From the NCBI GenBank assembly GCA_020445335.1, contig JAGRGU010000086.1:1-38101 (forward strand): a stretch of 38,101 nucleotides of DNA, read 5' to 3'. Origin of the DNA: Gammaproteobacteria bacterium (GTDB lineage Bacteria; Pseudomonadota; Gammaproteobacteria; Chromatiales; Chromatiaceae). Position numbers and translations under genes: made by a program. Positions 1-7,708 of the stretch are shown piece after piece (position 1 is the stretch's first letter; every line of letters begins with the position of its first letter). The notes beneath the pieces are model-generated. The model was not told where the DNA came from. It was given only the letters and a program-made list of their open reading frames with translations, and did no database searches.

Positions 1-1100
1 AGCCGCTGATCGAGGATATCACCCGCGAGTTCAACAGCGGGATGTGGACCATCGGCTACACCGGTCAGAGTCCCGAGCGTCTGAAGAAGCATCAGAAGAA
101 CTGGGGCACCTTCGACTACACCTCGCTGAAGGCCGAGGGCGGACCCTGCGACGGCGACTTCTACGGCATGCCCTGGCCCTGCTGGGGCACGGCCGAGATG
201 GGGCACCCCGGCACGCCGAATCTGTACGACATGAGCATGCCGGTGGCCGCGGGCGGTCTTACCTTCCGCGCCCGTTTCGGCGTCGAACGCAACGGTGTCA
301 ACCTGCTGGCCGAGGGGGCTTTCTCCAAGGGTTCCGAGATCCGCGACGGTTATCCGGAGTTCAGCGATGCGCTGCTGAAGAAGCTGGGCTGGTGGGATGA
401 CCTGACGCCGCAGGAGCAGGCCGCGGCCGAGGGCAAGAACTGGAAGACCGACCTCTCCGGCGGCATCCAGCGCGTCGCCATCAAGCACGGCTGCGCGCCC
501 TTCGGCAACGCCAAGGCGCGTACCGTGGTCTGGACCTTCCCCGACCCGGTGCCGATCCATCGCGAGCCGCTCTACACCAACCGCCGCGATCTGGTGGAGA
601 AGTACCCCACCTACGAGGATCGCAAGTCCTTCTACCGCCTGCCGACGCGCTACGCTTCGATCCAGGCCAAGGACTACTCCAAGGACTACCCGATCATCCT
701 CACCTCGGGGCGTCTGGTCGAGTACGAGGGGGGCGGCGACGAGACCCGTTCCAACCCGTGGCTGGCGGAGCTGCAGCAGGATATGTTCGTCGAGATCAAC
801 CCGCGCGACGCCAACAACGCCGGTGTGCGCGACGGCGACGATGTCTGGGTCGAGGGACCCGAAGGGGGCAGGGTCAGGGTCAAGGCGCAGGTGACGCGAC
901 GCGTCGCCGCCGGCGTCGCTTTCATGCCGTTCCATTTCGGTGGCCACTTCGAGGGCCGTGATCTGCGCGACAAGTATCCGCCGGGCGCGGATCCGGTGGT
1001 GCTGGGCGAGGCGGCCAACACCGCGCTCACCTACGGTTATGACTCGGTAACCCAGATGCAGGAGACCAAGGCGTCCCTGTGCAAGATCACCAAGGCCTGA
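1..1100 (+). CDS. fdhA: Formate dehydrogenase catalytic (molybdopterin) subunit, C-terminal part
   Basis: The reading frame is open from the window edge, so the gene begins upstream and only about 366 C-terminal codons are seen. The protein is the end of a DMSO-reductase-family molybdenum/tungsten oxidoreductase. The last ~130 residues form the molybdopterin-dinucleotide-binding beta-barrel: a YPIILTSGR strand start, then ETRSNPWLAEL, VEINPRDA and the FMPFHFGGH stretch. The next genes encode a four-cluster ferredoxin subunit and a cytochrome b subunit, which makes this the alpha subunit of a membrane-bound, probably periplasm-facing FDH3-type formate dehydrogenase oxidising formate to CO2. 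The active-site Cys/Sec and the N-terminal Tat and [4Fe-4S] region lie outside the window, so the metal, the selenium status and export cannot be judged. Another member of the molybdopterin family is possible but less likely given fdhB and fdhC. Confidence 0.88.
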   Translation, partial: PLIEDITREFNSGMWTIGYTGQSPERLKKHQKNWGTFDYTSLKAEGGPCDGDFYGMPWPCWGTAEMGHPGTPNLYDMSMPVAAGGLTFRARFGVERNGVNLLAEGAFSKGSEIRDGYPEFSDALLKKLGWWDDLTPQEQAAAEGKNWKTDLSGGIQRVAIKHGCAPFGNAKARTVVWTFPDPVPIHREPLYTNRRDLVEKYPTYEDRKSFYRLPTRYASIQAKDYSKDYPIILTSGRLVEYEGGGDETRSNPWLAELQQDMFVEINPRDANNAGVRDGDDVWVEGPEGGRVRVKAQVTRRVAAGVAFMPFHFGGHFEGRDLRDKYPPGADPVVLGEAANTALTYGYDSVTQMQETKASLCKITKA

Positions 1101-1111
1101 GGAGCACTGAC

Positions 1112-1741
1112 ATGGCACGTATGAAATTCTATTGTGATGCCGAGCGCTGTATCGAGTGCAACGGCTGCGTGACCGCCTGCAAGAACGAGAACGAGGTGCC
1201 CTGGGGGGTCAACCGACGTCGCGTGGTGACCATCAAGGATGGCGAGCCGGGCGAGCGCTCGCTGTCGGTCGCCTGCATGCACTGCTCCGACGCCCCTTGC
1301 GCCGCGGTCTGTCCGGTCGACTGCTTCTACACCACCGACGACGGCGTGGTGCTGCACGACAAGGATATCTGCATCGGCTGCGGATACTGTTTCTACGCCT
1401 GCCCGTTCGGCGCGCCGCAGTTTCCCGACAACGGCGCTTTCGCCACCCGCGGCAAAATGGACAAGTGCACCTTCTGCGCCGGCGGCCCGGTCGAGGATCA
1501 CAGCGCCGACGAGCAGCGCAAATACGGCGCCAACCGGTTGGCCGAGGGCAAGCTGCCGCTCTGCGCCGAGATGTGTTCGACCAAGGCGCTGTTGGCCGGC
1601 GATGCCGACGTGGTCTCCGAGATCTATCGCAAACGCGTGGTCTACCGCGGCGCCAGCGTGCTGAGTCGCGGCGTCTCCTACCAGAACGCCACGCTGCGCG
1701 CACCCAGCGGTTTGAAGGGCAAGGCGAGCAGTCGCGAGTAG
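1112..1741 (+). CDS. fdhB: Formate dehydrogenase iron-sulfur (beta) subunit, FDH3 type
   Basis: This 209-residue ferredoxin-like electron-transfer subunit passes electrons from the molybdopterin subunit to the cytochrome b subunit. Four cysteine groups are visible: CIECNGCVTAC near the N-terminus, CMHCSDAPCAAVCP, CIGCGYCFYACP, and a last group formed by CTFC and CAEMC. This is the usual set for four [4Fe-4S] clusters in FdhB/PsrB/DmsB-type proteins. The ATG at 1112 is chosen because a GGAG at 1101-1104 lies 7 bases upstream and the protein then starts directly at the first cluster; the frame is open further upstream inside fdhA but adds nothing family-like. It begins 11 bases after fdhA, so the two are almost certainly cotranscribed. 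No membrane anchor is seen, consistent with an attached peripheral subunit. Confidence 0.93.
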   Translation: MARMKFYCDAERCIECNGCVTACKNENEVPWGVNRRRVVTIKDGEPGERSLSVACMHCSDAPCAAVCPVDCFYTTDDGVVLHDKDICIGCGYCFYACPFGAPQFPDNGAFATRGKMDKCTFCAGGPVEDHSADEQRKYGANRLAEGKLPLCAEMCSTKALLAGDADVVSEIYRKRVVYRGASVLSRGVSYQNATLRAPSGLKGKASSRE

Positions 1742-1785
1742 CGGCGTGCAGGTAACGACCGCCGCTGCGTTGGAGGGTCATACCG

Positions 1786-1809
1786 TCATCCCGGCACTCG
1801 CCGGGATGA
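1786..1809. repeat. REP-like perfect hairpin between fdhB and fdhC
   Basis: TCATCCCGGC (1786-1795) and GCCGGGATGA (1800-1809) are perfect 10-bp inverted arms around an ACTC loop. Sequence type and intergenic position resemble the short dispersed palindromes (REP/BIME-like) of proteobacteria. No T-tract follows, so it is not a normal intrinsic terminator, but it could tune fdhB/fdhC mRNA levels. Confidence 0.6.
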
Positions 1810-1929
1810 GGCGATCTACGCAAGCGGATTCGATTGGCACGACGGAGCGACGACTTCTCCAGGGCTGAGGTCGGTTGACCTGGCGGGGTTTCGTCCTGTC
1901 GGATGCAAACAATAGTGAGGAGCTGTGCG

Positions 1930-3042
1930 ATGCATCGACTGTGGCCGGGTCTGGTTTTATTGCTCTGCCTTTGTTCGTCGCTCAACGTCGCCGGACAGAC
2001 CGGCAGCGAGGGGATCGCGGTGCCCAACCCGGGCAGCGAGCTCTGGCGCGAAGTTCGACAGCGCAGTCAGCCGTTGCCACCCGGCGGCCAGTCCGAAGCG
2101 CCCGGTCTGGCGCTGTTGCAGGAGATCCGGCAGCGTCGCCTGAGCGAAATGCCGGTCGGCCGCAGTCAGCTCGCCGGCAGCGGCGCCGGCGCGGTCTTCA
2201 TCAACTCGCTGGGCGACACCTGGCGGCGGCTGCGCATGGAGAGACTGGTGCCGATCGGCGGTTACCTGCTCGGCGGTGCGCTGCTGCTGGTGCTGCTCTT
2301 CTATCTGATCCGTGGTCGGGTGCCGATTCGGGCGGGGCGGTCGCAGCATAAGCTCTACCGCTACTCTCCCTACGAGCGGTTGATTCACTGGTTCATCGCC
2401 TTCAACTTCATACTGCTGGCGCTGAGCGGACTGATACTGCTGTTCGGGCGCTCGCTGCTGCTGCCGTGGATGGGGCCGCAGCTCTTCTCCGCCGTCGCTT
2501 CGGCGAGCAAGGAGGGACACAATCTGTTCGGACCGCTGTTTCTGCTGGCGCTGGCGCTGATCTTCCTTCAGTTCGTGCGCCGCAATATCTACCAGAAGGG
2601 CGACCTGACCTGGCTGCTGCGCGGCGGCGGCGTGATCGGCAAGAAGCACGTGCCGTCGAACTTCTTCAACATGGGCGAGAAGACCATGTTCTGGATGCTG
2701 ATCCTGGTCGGCGGCGTGACCGCGCTCTCCGGTCTGGTACTGCTGTTTCCGCTGTTCGGCCAGGGACGGGAGCTGATGGCCCTGTCGCACCTGGCGCACG
2801 CGGTGACCGCGATCGTGATGATCACCGTGATCATCGGTCACATCTATATCGGCACCATCGGCATGGAGGGGGCGCTGGAGGGGATGCGCACCGGCTACTG
2901 CGATCTCAACTGGGCGCGCGAACATCATGACTGGTGGGCGCAAAAGTGCGAGGAGCGGGGTGAGACGGTCTCCGCCGAGGATGTCGCGCGTGCGCGCGGC
3001 GAGGTTTCGCCTGCGCATATAGCCGAGGAGCGGGGACGATGA
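1930..3042 (+). CDS. fdhC: Formate dehydrogenase cytochrome b (gamma) subunit
   Basis: This 370-residue membrane diheme cytochrome b should take electrons from FdhB and reduce quinone. The ATG at 1930 is preferred over an in-frame ATG at 1903: GAGGAG at about 1917-1922 is correctly spaced and the protein then starts with a clear signal peptide (MHRLWPGLVLLLCLCSS). After about 80 periplasmic residues there is a membrane segment, then the FdnI/FdhC-like core beginning YERLIHWF. Histidines in IHW, KEGHN, LSHLAHA and IGHIYIG lie in or next to membrane helices and are candidates for heme ligands. The tail after the last helix is hydrophilic. The N-terminal extension is typical of FDH3-type gamma subunits and absent from short FdnI proteins. 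It overlaps the next gene by ATGA. Confidence 0.9.
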   Translation: MHRLWPGLVLLLCLCSSLNVAGQTGSEGIAVPNPGSELWREVRQRSQPLPPGGQSEAPGLALLQEIRQRRLSEMPVGRSQLAGSGAGAVFINSLGDTWRRLRMERLVPIGGYLLGGALLLVLLFYLIRGRVPIRAGRSQHKLYRYSPYERLIHWFIAFNFILLALSGLILLFGRSLLLPWMGPQLFSAVASASKEGHNLFGPLFLLALALIFLQFVRRNIYQKGDLTWLLRGGGVIGKKHVPSNFFNMGEKTMFWMLILVGGVTALSGLVLLFPLFGQGRELMALSHLAHAVTAIVMITVIIGHIYIGTIGMEGALEGMRTGYCDLNWAREHHDWWAQKCEERGETVSAEDVARARGEVSPAHIAEERGR

Positions 3043-3680
3043 TCGGCGCGTTCATCGACGGGCCCTTGTGGTATTTTTCGTTGACGGTGTTTCTGCTCGG
3101 CGTCGCCTGGCGGCTGGCGGGCATCGTCCGCCGCGGCGTTGCCGCCGATCTGGCGCCGGCGCGCGGTGACGCCGCGCGGGGCGCGCTGCGCACCATATTC
3201 ACCCGGGCGCTGCCGCGACGGCCGGTGCTGCACGGCGGGCGGGTGCAGATGATCGCCGGTTATCTGTTTCATCTGGGGCTGCTGGTGCTGTTGCTCTTCG
3301 CCCAGCCCCACGTCGACTTCTACGCCGAGCGGATCGCCGGCTTTGGCTGGAGCACGCTGCCGCACTGGGGCTTCATACTCGCCTCGGAGATCGCCTTCGC
3401 CGGTCTGATCCTGTTGTGGATCTACCGCGTGATGAATCCGGTGACGCGGCTGCTGTCGGGTTTCGGCGATCATGTTGCCAGCCTGCTGGTGTTCATGGTG
3501 ATGTTCAGCGGCTGCCTGGCGCTGGGTCAATCGCACGAAGCGCTGCGGCTGCTACATCTCTTTCTCGCCGAACTGCTGCTGCTCTATTTCCCCTTCAGCA
3601 GTCTCATGCATACATTCACCTTCGTCCTCAGTCGCGGCTATACCGGTGCCGCCATGGCGCGCAAGGGGGTCAATGCGTGA
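3039..3680 (+). CDS. NarI-like membrane cytochrome b
   Basis: This 213-residue integral membrane protein has about five hydrophobic helices. It resembles the nitrate-reductase gamma family that includes NarI, DsrM and HdrE and carries b hemes for quinone/quinol exchange. His173 and His191 are 18 residues apart, the spacing of the C-terminal heme ligands in NarI, and His65 and His78 are plausible partners on an earlier helix. The start is the ATG in the ATGA overlap with fdhC, so translation is probably coupled. The next gene encodes an HdrD/GlpC-like iron-sulfur protein, giving a DsrMK- or HdrED-like pair. Attachment to formate dehydrogenase as an extra electron exit or entry is inferred from gene order only. 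Confidence 0.75.
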   Translation: MIGAFIDGPLWYFSLTVFLLGVAWRLAGIVRRGVAADLAPARGDAARGALRTIFTRALPRRPVLHGGRVQMIAGYLFHLGLLVLLLFAQPHVDFYAERIAGFGWSTLPHWGFILASEIAFAGLILLWIYRVMNPVTRLLSGFGDHVASLLVFMVMFSGCLALGQSHEALRLLHLFLAELLLLYFPFSSLMHTFTFVLSRGYTGAAMARKGVNA

Positions 3681-3716
3681 GCCGGTGCCGCAGGTTTGAC
3701 GATTTTCAAAAGGGTC

Positions 3717-3746
3717 GGATTCGACTGATCGCGAGCGATCGAATCC
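3717..3746. repeat. Inverted repeat before the HdrD-like gene
   Basis: GGATTCGA at 3717-3724 is matched by TCGAATCC at 3739-3746, giving an 8-bp perfect stem around 14 bases. The loop can add a short TCGC/GCGA pairing. There is no T-run afterwards. It lies in the only sizeable gap (106 bases) between the cytochrome gene and the iron-sulfur gene, and may be an mRNA processing or attenuation element. Confidence 0.4.
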
Positions 3747-3786
3747 AGCTGCTGTCTTGTCAACCTCGCGGGAGCGATCCCATGCC

Positions 3787-5040
3787 ATGAGCGAGCGGAT
3801 AGAGCGGGCCAGGGAGGAGATGAGCAAGCAGGTGGATGGCAAGGTCGCCGCCTACTTCTCCAGCTGTGTGCGTTGCGGTCTCTGCGCAGAGGCCTGCCAT
3901 TTTCACGTCGAAACCAACGACCCGCGCTTTGCGCCGATCTACAAGCTCGAGCCGATGCGCAAGGTGTGGCGCCGCGAGCAGACCCTGGGCGGCAGGCTGT
4001 CGGGATTCTTCTCCTCCAGGGATGAGCTGCGCGAGGAGGATTTCGCCGAGTGGGAGGAGCTGGTCTACGACAGCTGCAACCTCTGCGGCCGCTGCTCGAT
4101 GGTCTGCCCGCTGGGTATAGATCTCGCCTACATGCTGCGCCGTCAGCGCAGCGCCTTCGCCGTCGCCGGCTACGTGCCGGAGGGGATGCGGACCGCGTTG
4201 CAGCGGACGCTGGAGCTGGGCAGTCCGATGGGAGTGTCGCTGAAGACCATCGACGCCACCCTCGAACAGGTCGAAAAACGTTGTGGGCTGAAGGTTCCGG
4301 TGGACCGGAAAGGCGCCGAGTACATGACGATCTTCTCCTCCATGGAGGTGGTCAACTTCCCCGAGTACATCGAGAGCCTGGCGCTGATATTCGATGCCGC
4401 AGGCCTCTCCTGGACCCTCAGCAGCAGGGCCTTCGAGGCGACCAACGCCGGCATCCAGGTGGGCGACAACGCCGCCGCCAGAGAGATCGTCGAACGCATC
4501 GTGAGCGCGGCGGAGGAGCTTGGTGTGCGCTATGTGATCAGCCCGGAGTGCGGCCACGCCTATACCGCGATCCGCTGGGAGGGACCGAACCTGATTGGCC
4601 GCCCGTATCGCTTCGAGGTGGTGCATATCCTGGAACTGCTGGACCGGCTGCAGCGCGACGGAAGGTTACAGATCGGCAGCAGGAGCGATCGACCGATGAC
4701 ACTGCACGACCCCTGCCAGATCGTACGCCGCGGCGGCGTGGTCGATCCACCGCGTCATCTGCTCGCCGCCGTCGCCAGCGGATTCGTCGAGATGCGCGAC
4801 CACGGCACGATGAACTGGTGTTGCGGCGGTGGTGGCGGCGTCTCCGCCAACGAGCGCGCGGAGCAGCTGCGGCTGCGGGTATTCAAGCGCAAGAAACGGC
4901 AGCTCGACGAACTCGGAGTCGACACGCTGGTCACCGCCTGCGCCAACTGCCGCATCGTGCTCGAGGAGGGTCTCGAACACTACGAGATGGATACCGAGGT
5001 GATCAGCCTGACCGAGCTGATCGCCGTGCACCTGAAGTAG
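3787..5040 (+). CDS. HdrD/GlpC-like (Fe-S)-binding protein with CCG domain
   Basis: This 417-residue, apparently soluble protein has two N-terminal [4Fe-4S] motifs, CVRCGLCAEAC (Cys27/30/33/37) and CNLCGRCSMVC (Cys97/100/103/107). A C-terminal CCG region follows, with DPCQ, NWCCGGGGG and ACANC, the motif set that binds the special cluster in heterodisulfide reductase HdrD/HdrB, GlpC, LutA and DsrK. The other CCG-like half keeps only SPECGH, so one site may be degenerate. The ATG at 3787 is chosen; a TTG at 3757 in frame adds ten unremarkable residues, and an ATG at 3782 is out of frame. Following a NarI-like cytochrome, it probably forms the cytoplasmic redox partner of a DsrMK-like membrane unit. 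The substrate (disulfide, thiol or 2-hydroxyacid) is unknown. Confidence 0.8.
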   Translation: MSERIERAREEMSKQVDGKVAAYFSSCVRCGLCAEACHFHVETNDPRFAPIYKLEPMRKVWRREQTLGGRLSGFFSSRDELREEDFAEWEELVYDSCNLCGRCSMVCPLGIDLAYMLRRQRSAFAVAGYVPEGMRTALQRTLELGSPMGVSLKTIDATLEQVEKRCGLKVPVDRKGAEYMTIFSSMEVVNFPEYIESLALIFDAAGLSWTLSSRAFEATNAGIQVGDNAAAREIVERIVSAAEELGVRYVISPECGHAYTAIRWEGPNLIGRPYRFEVVHILELLDRLQRDGRLQIGSRSDRPMTLHDPCQIVRRGGVVDPPRHLLAAVASGFVEMRDHGTMNWCCGGGGGVSANERAEQLRLRVFKRKKRQLDELGVDTLVTACANCRIVLEEGLEHYEMDTEVISLTELIAVHLK

Positions 5041-5202
5041 CAGCGTCGCCAGTCCGACCGGGTTGAGGTTGGCGGCAGCCGGTATTGAAGGCAGAATCTG
5101 CAGTTTCTTGCGCGCTGACGACGGCGTCGCTCTGCCAGCACTCCATGCTGCGGGGAAGCGGCGACGAATCGAATCCGCCGCGTCAACCCCGGGGTCATCG
5201 CG

Positions 5203-5970
5203 ATGCCGAAATTTTCCGCCAATCTCGGATTTCTCTGGCGCGAACTGCCGTTGCCGCAGGCGATTCGCGCCGCCGCCGCGGCCGGTTTCGGTGCGGTCGA
5301 ATGTTGCTGGCCCTACGACGCCGACGTTGACGAGGTCAACGCCGCGTTGAACGAGACCGGGCTGCGCATGCTCGGCCTCAACACCCGTCCCGGGATCAAC
5401 GGCGAGGCTGATTTCGGCGTCAACGCGCTGCCGGGGAGAGAGGAGGAGGCACGCAGCTATATCGACGAGGCGATCGCCTACGCCACCGCGGTCGGCTGCC
5501 GCAACATCAACCTGCTCGCCGGCCGCAGCGGAGGCGGCGCGGCGGCCGAAGCGGCCTACCGGCGGAATCTGGCCTACGCCAGCGAGCGGGCCGCGCCTTA
5601 CGGCATAGGTCTGCTGATCGAACCGATCAACCAGCGCGATGCCCCCGGCTATCATCTTCGCAGCCTGGAGCAGGGGCTGGCGACACTGCAGGCGGTCGGC
5701 TCGCGCAGTCTCAGATTGATGTTCGACTGCTACCACATCCAGATCATGCATGGCGAGCTGACGCAGCGGCTGCGGGCGGCGTTGCCCTACACCGGGCATA
5801 TCCAGATTGCCGCGGTTCCCGACCGCGGCGAGCCCGACGACGGCGAAATCGACTATCCGGCGTTATTGGCCGCGCTCGATGCGATGGGCTGGCAGGGGTT
5901 CATCGGTGCCGAATACCGGCCCAGGTCCTCCACCGAGGCGGGGCTGGGCTGGCTCGACGCCTACCGCTAG
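5203..5970 (+). CDS. hyi: Hydroxypyruvate isomerase family TIM-barrel protein
   Basis: This 255-residue protein of the xylose-isomerase-like (AP endonuclease 2) TIM-barrel family closely follows the Hyi/OtnI pattern from its start ([14 protein letters not shown]) to its end. Likely metal and catalytic residues are Glu140 in [10 protein letters not shown], Asp175 and His178 in FDCYHIQ, Gln201 in GHIQIAA and Glu237 in IGAEYRP. Expected reaction: hydroxypyruvate to tartronate semialdehyde, or the 2-oxotetronate isomerisation of OtnI. No glyoxylate carboligase or tartronate semialdehyde reductase lies nearby, so pathway placement is open. It starts 162 bases after the HdrD-like gene with a weak ribosome-binding site, and its TAG overlaps the opposing rhlE stop in CTAG. 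Confidence 0.82.
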   Translation: MPKFSANLGFLWRELPLPQAIRAAAAAGFGAVECCWPYDADVDEVNAALNETGLRMLGLNTRPGINGEADFGVNALPGREEEARSYIDEAIAYATAVGCRNINLLAGRSGGGAAAEAAYRRNLAYASERAAPYGIGLLIEPINQRDAPGYHLRSLEQGLATLQAVGSRSLRLMFDCYHIQIMHGELTQRLRAALPYTGHIQIAAVPDRGEPDDGEIDYPALLAALDAMGWQGFIGAEYRPRSSTEAGLGWLDAYR

Positions 5971-7337
5971 CCGCCGAACAGCGAGGGTTTCTCGCTGCGC
6001 CTGATCGGCGCGGGGCGTTTGCGGGCCGTGGTTTTCTGCGCGTTTTCCTGTTTCTGCTGCTGGCGCGGCTTGGCCGCGTTGCCCGTCGTTCTCCCTGTGG
6101 CTTTGTCGCGCTGCCCGCCGCCCTGCCGCCGCACTGTGCCGCGCGCCGGCCGGTCGCCGCCGCGGCCGTTTCGGATCGGCTCGGCGGCGATCGTCGGATC
6201 GGGTTCGAAACCGGGAAGCTGCTGTTGTGGCAGCCGGCAGTTTAGCAGCCGCTCGATATCGCGCAGCAGCTTGTGCTCGTCGACGCAGACCAGCGAGATC
6301 GCCTCTCCCTCGCGCCCGGCACGACCGGTGCGGCCGATGCGGTGGACGTAATCCTCCGGGACGTTGGGCAGTTCGAAATTGACCACATGCGGCAGCTGAT
6401 CGATATCCAGTCCGCGCGCGGCGATATCGGTGGCGACCAGCACGCGTACCTCGCCCGCCTTGAACCCGGCCAACGCGCGGGTGCGCGCACCCTGGCTCTT
6501 GTTGCCGTGAATGGCGGCACTGTCGATGCCATCCTTCTGCAGCTGCTGGCTCAGGCGGTTGGCGCCGTGCTTGGTGCGTGTGAAGACCAGCACCTGGCTC
6601 CAGCCGTGGCTGCAGATCAGATGGCTCAGCAGCTCCCGCTTGCGCGCCTTGTCGACCGGGTAGACCCGTTGCGCGATGCGCTCCGCGGTGGCGTTGCGCG
6701 GCGCCGCCTCGACCAGTTCGGGCGCGTTCAGCAGCCGGTCGGCAAGGCTCTTGATCTCGTCGGAGAAGGTGGCGGAGAAGAGCAGATTCTGCCGCCTTTC
6801 GCGCTCCGGCAGCAGCGCCAGCACCTTGCGGATATCGTGGATGAAGCCCATGTCGAGCATGCGATCGGCCTCGTCCAGCACCAGGATCTCGACGTGCGAG
6901 AGATCCACCGTGCGCTGGCCGGCGTGGTCGAGCAGCCGGCCGGGCGTGGCGATCAGAATGTCGACGCCGCGGCGCAGCGTATCGATCTGCGGATTGATCT
7001 TGACGCCGCCGAAAACCACCGCCGAACGCAGCGGCAGATGGCGGCCGTAGGTGGCGATGCTCTCGCCGACCTGGGCCGCCAGCTCGCGGGTCGGGGTCAG
7101 CACCAGCGCGCGGATCGGACGATGGCCCTTGGGGGAGGCGATCTGCATCAGCCGCTGCAGCAGCGGGAGGGTGAAACCGGCGGTCTTGCCGGTGCCGGTC
7201 TGCGCGCCGGCCATGACATCCTTGCCGGCGAGCACAACGGGAATGGCCTTGCGCTGGATGACCGTGGGTTGGCTGTAGCCCTGTTCGGCAATAGCGCGCA
7301 GCAGTTCGGCCGACAGGCCGAGTGATTCGAAAGACAT
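5967..7337 (-). CDS. rhlE: DEAD-box ATP-dependent RNA helicase RhlE
   Basis: This 456-residue superfamily 2 helicase remodels RNA in ribosome assembly and turnover. Motifs in order: Q motif with F-x-x-LGL and PTVIQ (residues 3-28), Walker A AQTGTGKT (45-52), PTRELAAQ (82-89), TPGR (131-134), DEAD (155-158), SAT, then TDIAARGLD and [10 protein letters not shown] in the second RecA lobe. The tail is basic and Gly/Gln/Lys-rich, as in RhlE proteins. The ATG at 7337 gives the usual MSFESLGL start; the frame is open for another ~100 codons upstream but that part has no family resemblance. An upstream AGTATA (TATACT on the minus strand) at 7523-7528 suggests a leader of about 180 bases, which would fit regulation at mRNA level as in other cold-responsive helicases. 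Confidence 0.93.
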   Translation of the reverse strand: MSFESLGLSAELLRAIAEQGYSQPTVIQRKAIPVVLAGKDVMAGAQTGTGKTAGFTLPLLQRLMQIASPKGHRPIRALVLTPTRELAAQVGESIATYGRHLPLRSAVVFGGVKINPQIDTLRRGVDILIATPGRLLDHAGQRTVDLSHVEILVLDEADRMLDMGFIHDIRKVLALLPERERRQNLLFSATFSDEIKSLADRLLNAPELVEAAPRNATAERIAQRVYPVDKARKRELLSHLICSHGWSQVLVFTRTKHGANRLSQQLQKDGIDSAAIHGNKSQGARTRALAGFKAGEVRVLVATDIAARGLDIDQLPHVVNFELPNVPEDYVHRIGRTGRAGREGEAISLVCVDEHKLLRDIERLLNCRLPQQQLPGFEPDPTIAAEPIRNGRGGDRPARGTVRRQGGGQRDKATGRTTGNAAKPRQQQKQENAQKTTARKRPAPIRRSEKPSLFGG

Positions 7338-7708
7338 ATGGGTGAAAACTCCGTATTGGCCCACCCCTTGATCGCGTTTCACGCTTGGGGAGTCGGTCCT
7401 GGCGGGGTAAGAAAACTCAGCGGAAGATCCCGACGAGACGCGGGAAATACAGCTCAGGATTGAATGGATGCGATCGTGCGATCGCGGCGGGTGCTGACCG
7501 ATGATGCATCCCGGAAGCGTGCAGTATAAACCATTTTGCGTTTCATACCCATGATCTCCGGGCATCCACCGTTGCGGCCGTCCGCCCGTCAGCAGGATCG
7601 GATTCGATCGGCAGGCCAATCTCTGGTGAATGCCGGGTAGCACTGGTATCTTGAGCTTTTAATTCGTCTGGGCGCGGCGAGCGCGCGCGAAGAGAGCGGG
7701 TGGAGCAT
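7338..7708. other. Divergent intergenic region between rhlE and gnd
   Basis: These 371 bases carry no convincing gene. For rhlE, a good -10 hexamer (TATACT on the minus strand, 7523-7528) has only a weak -35. The palindrome GCGATCG-TG-CGATCGC at 7470-7485 lies in the presumed rhlE leader. The gnd ribosome-binding site GTGGAG is at 7700-7705. I could not pick a convincing gnd promoter. Confidence 0.4.

Noticed and set aside
1903..1929. Upstream in-frame ATG for fdhC
   Set aside because: The strong GAGGAG lies downstream of it and the signal peptide starts properly only at 1930.
4666..5799. 377-codon minus-strand frame across the HdrD-like and hyi genes
   Set aside because: Spans two unrelated plus-strand genes and their gap and has no recognisable domain.
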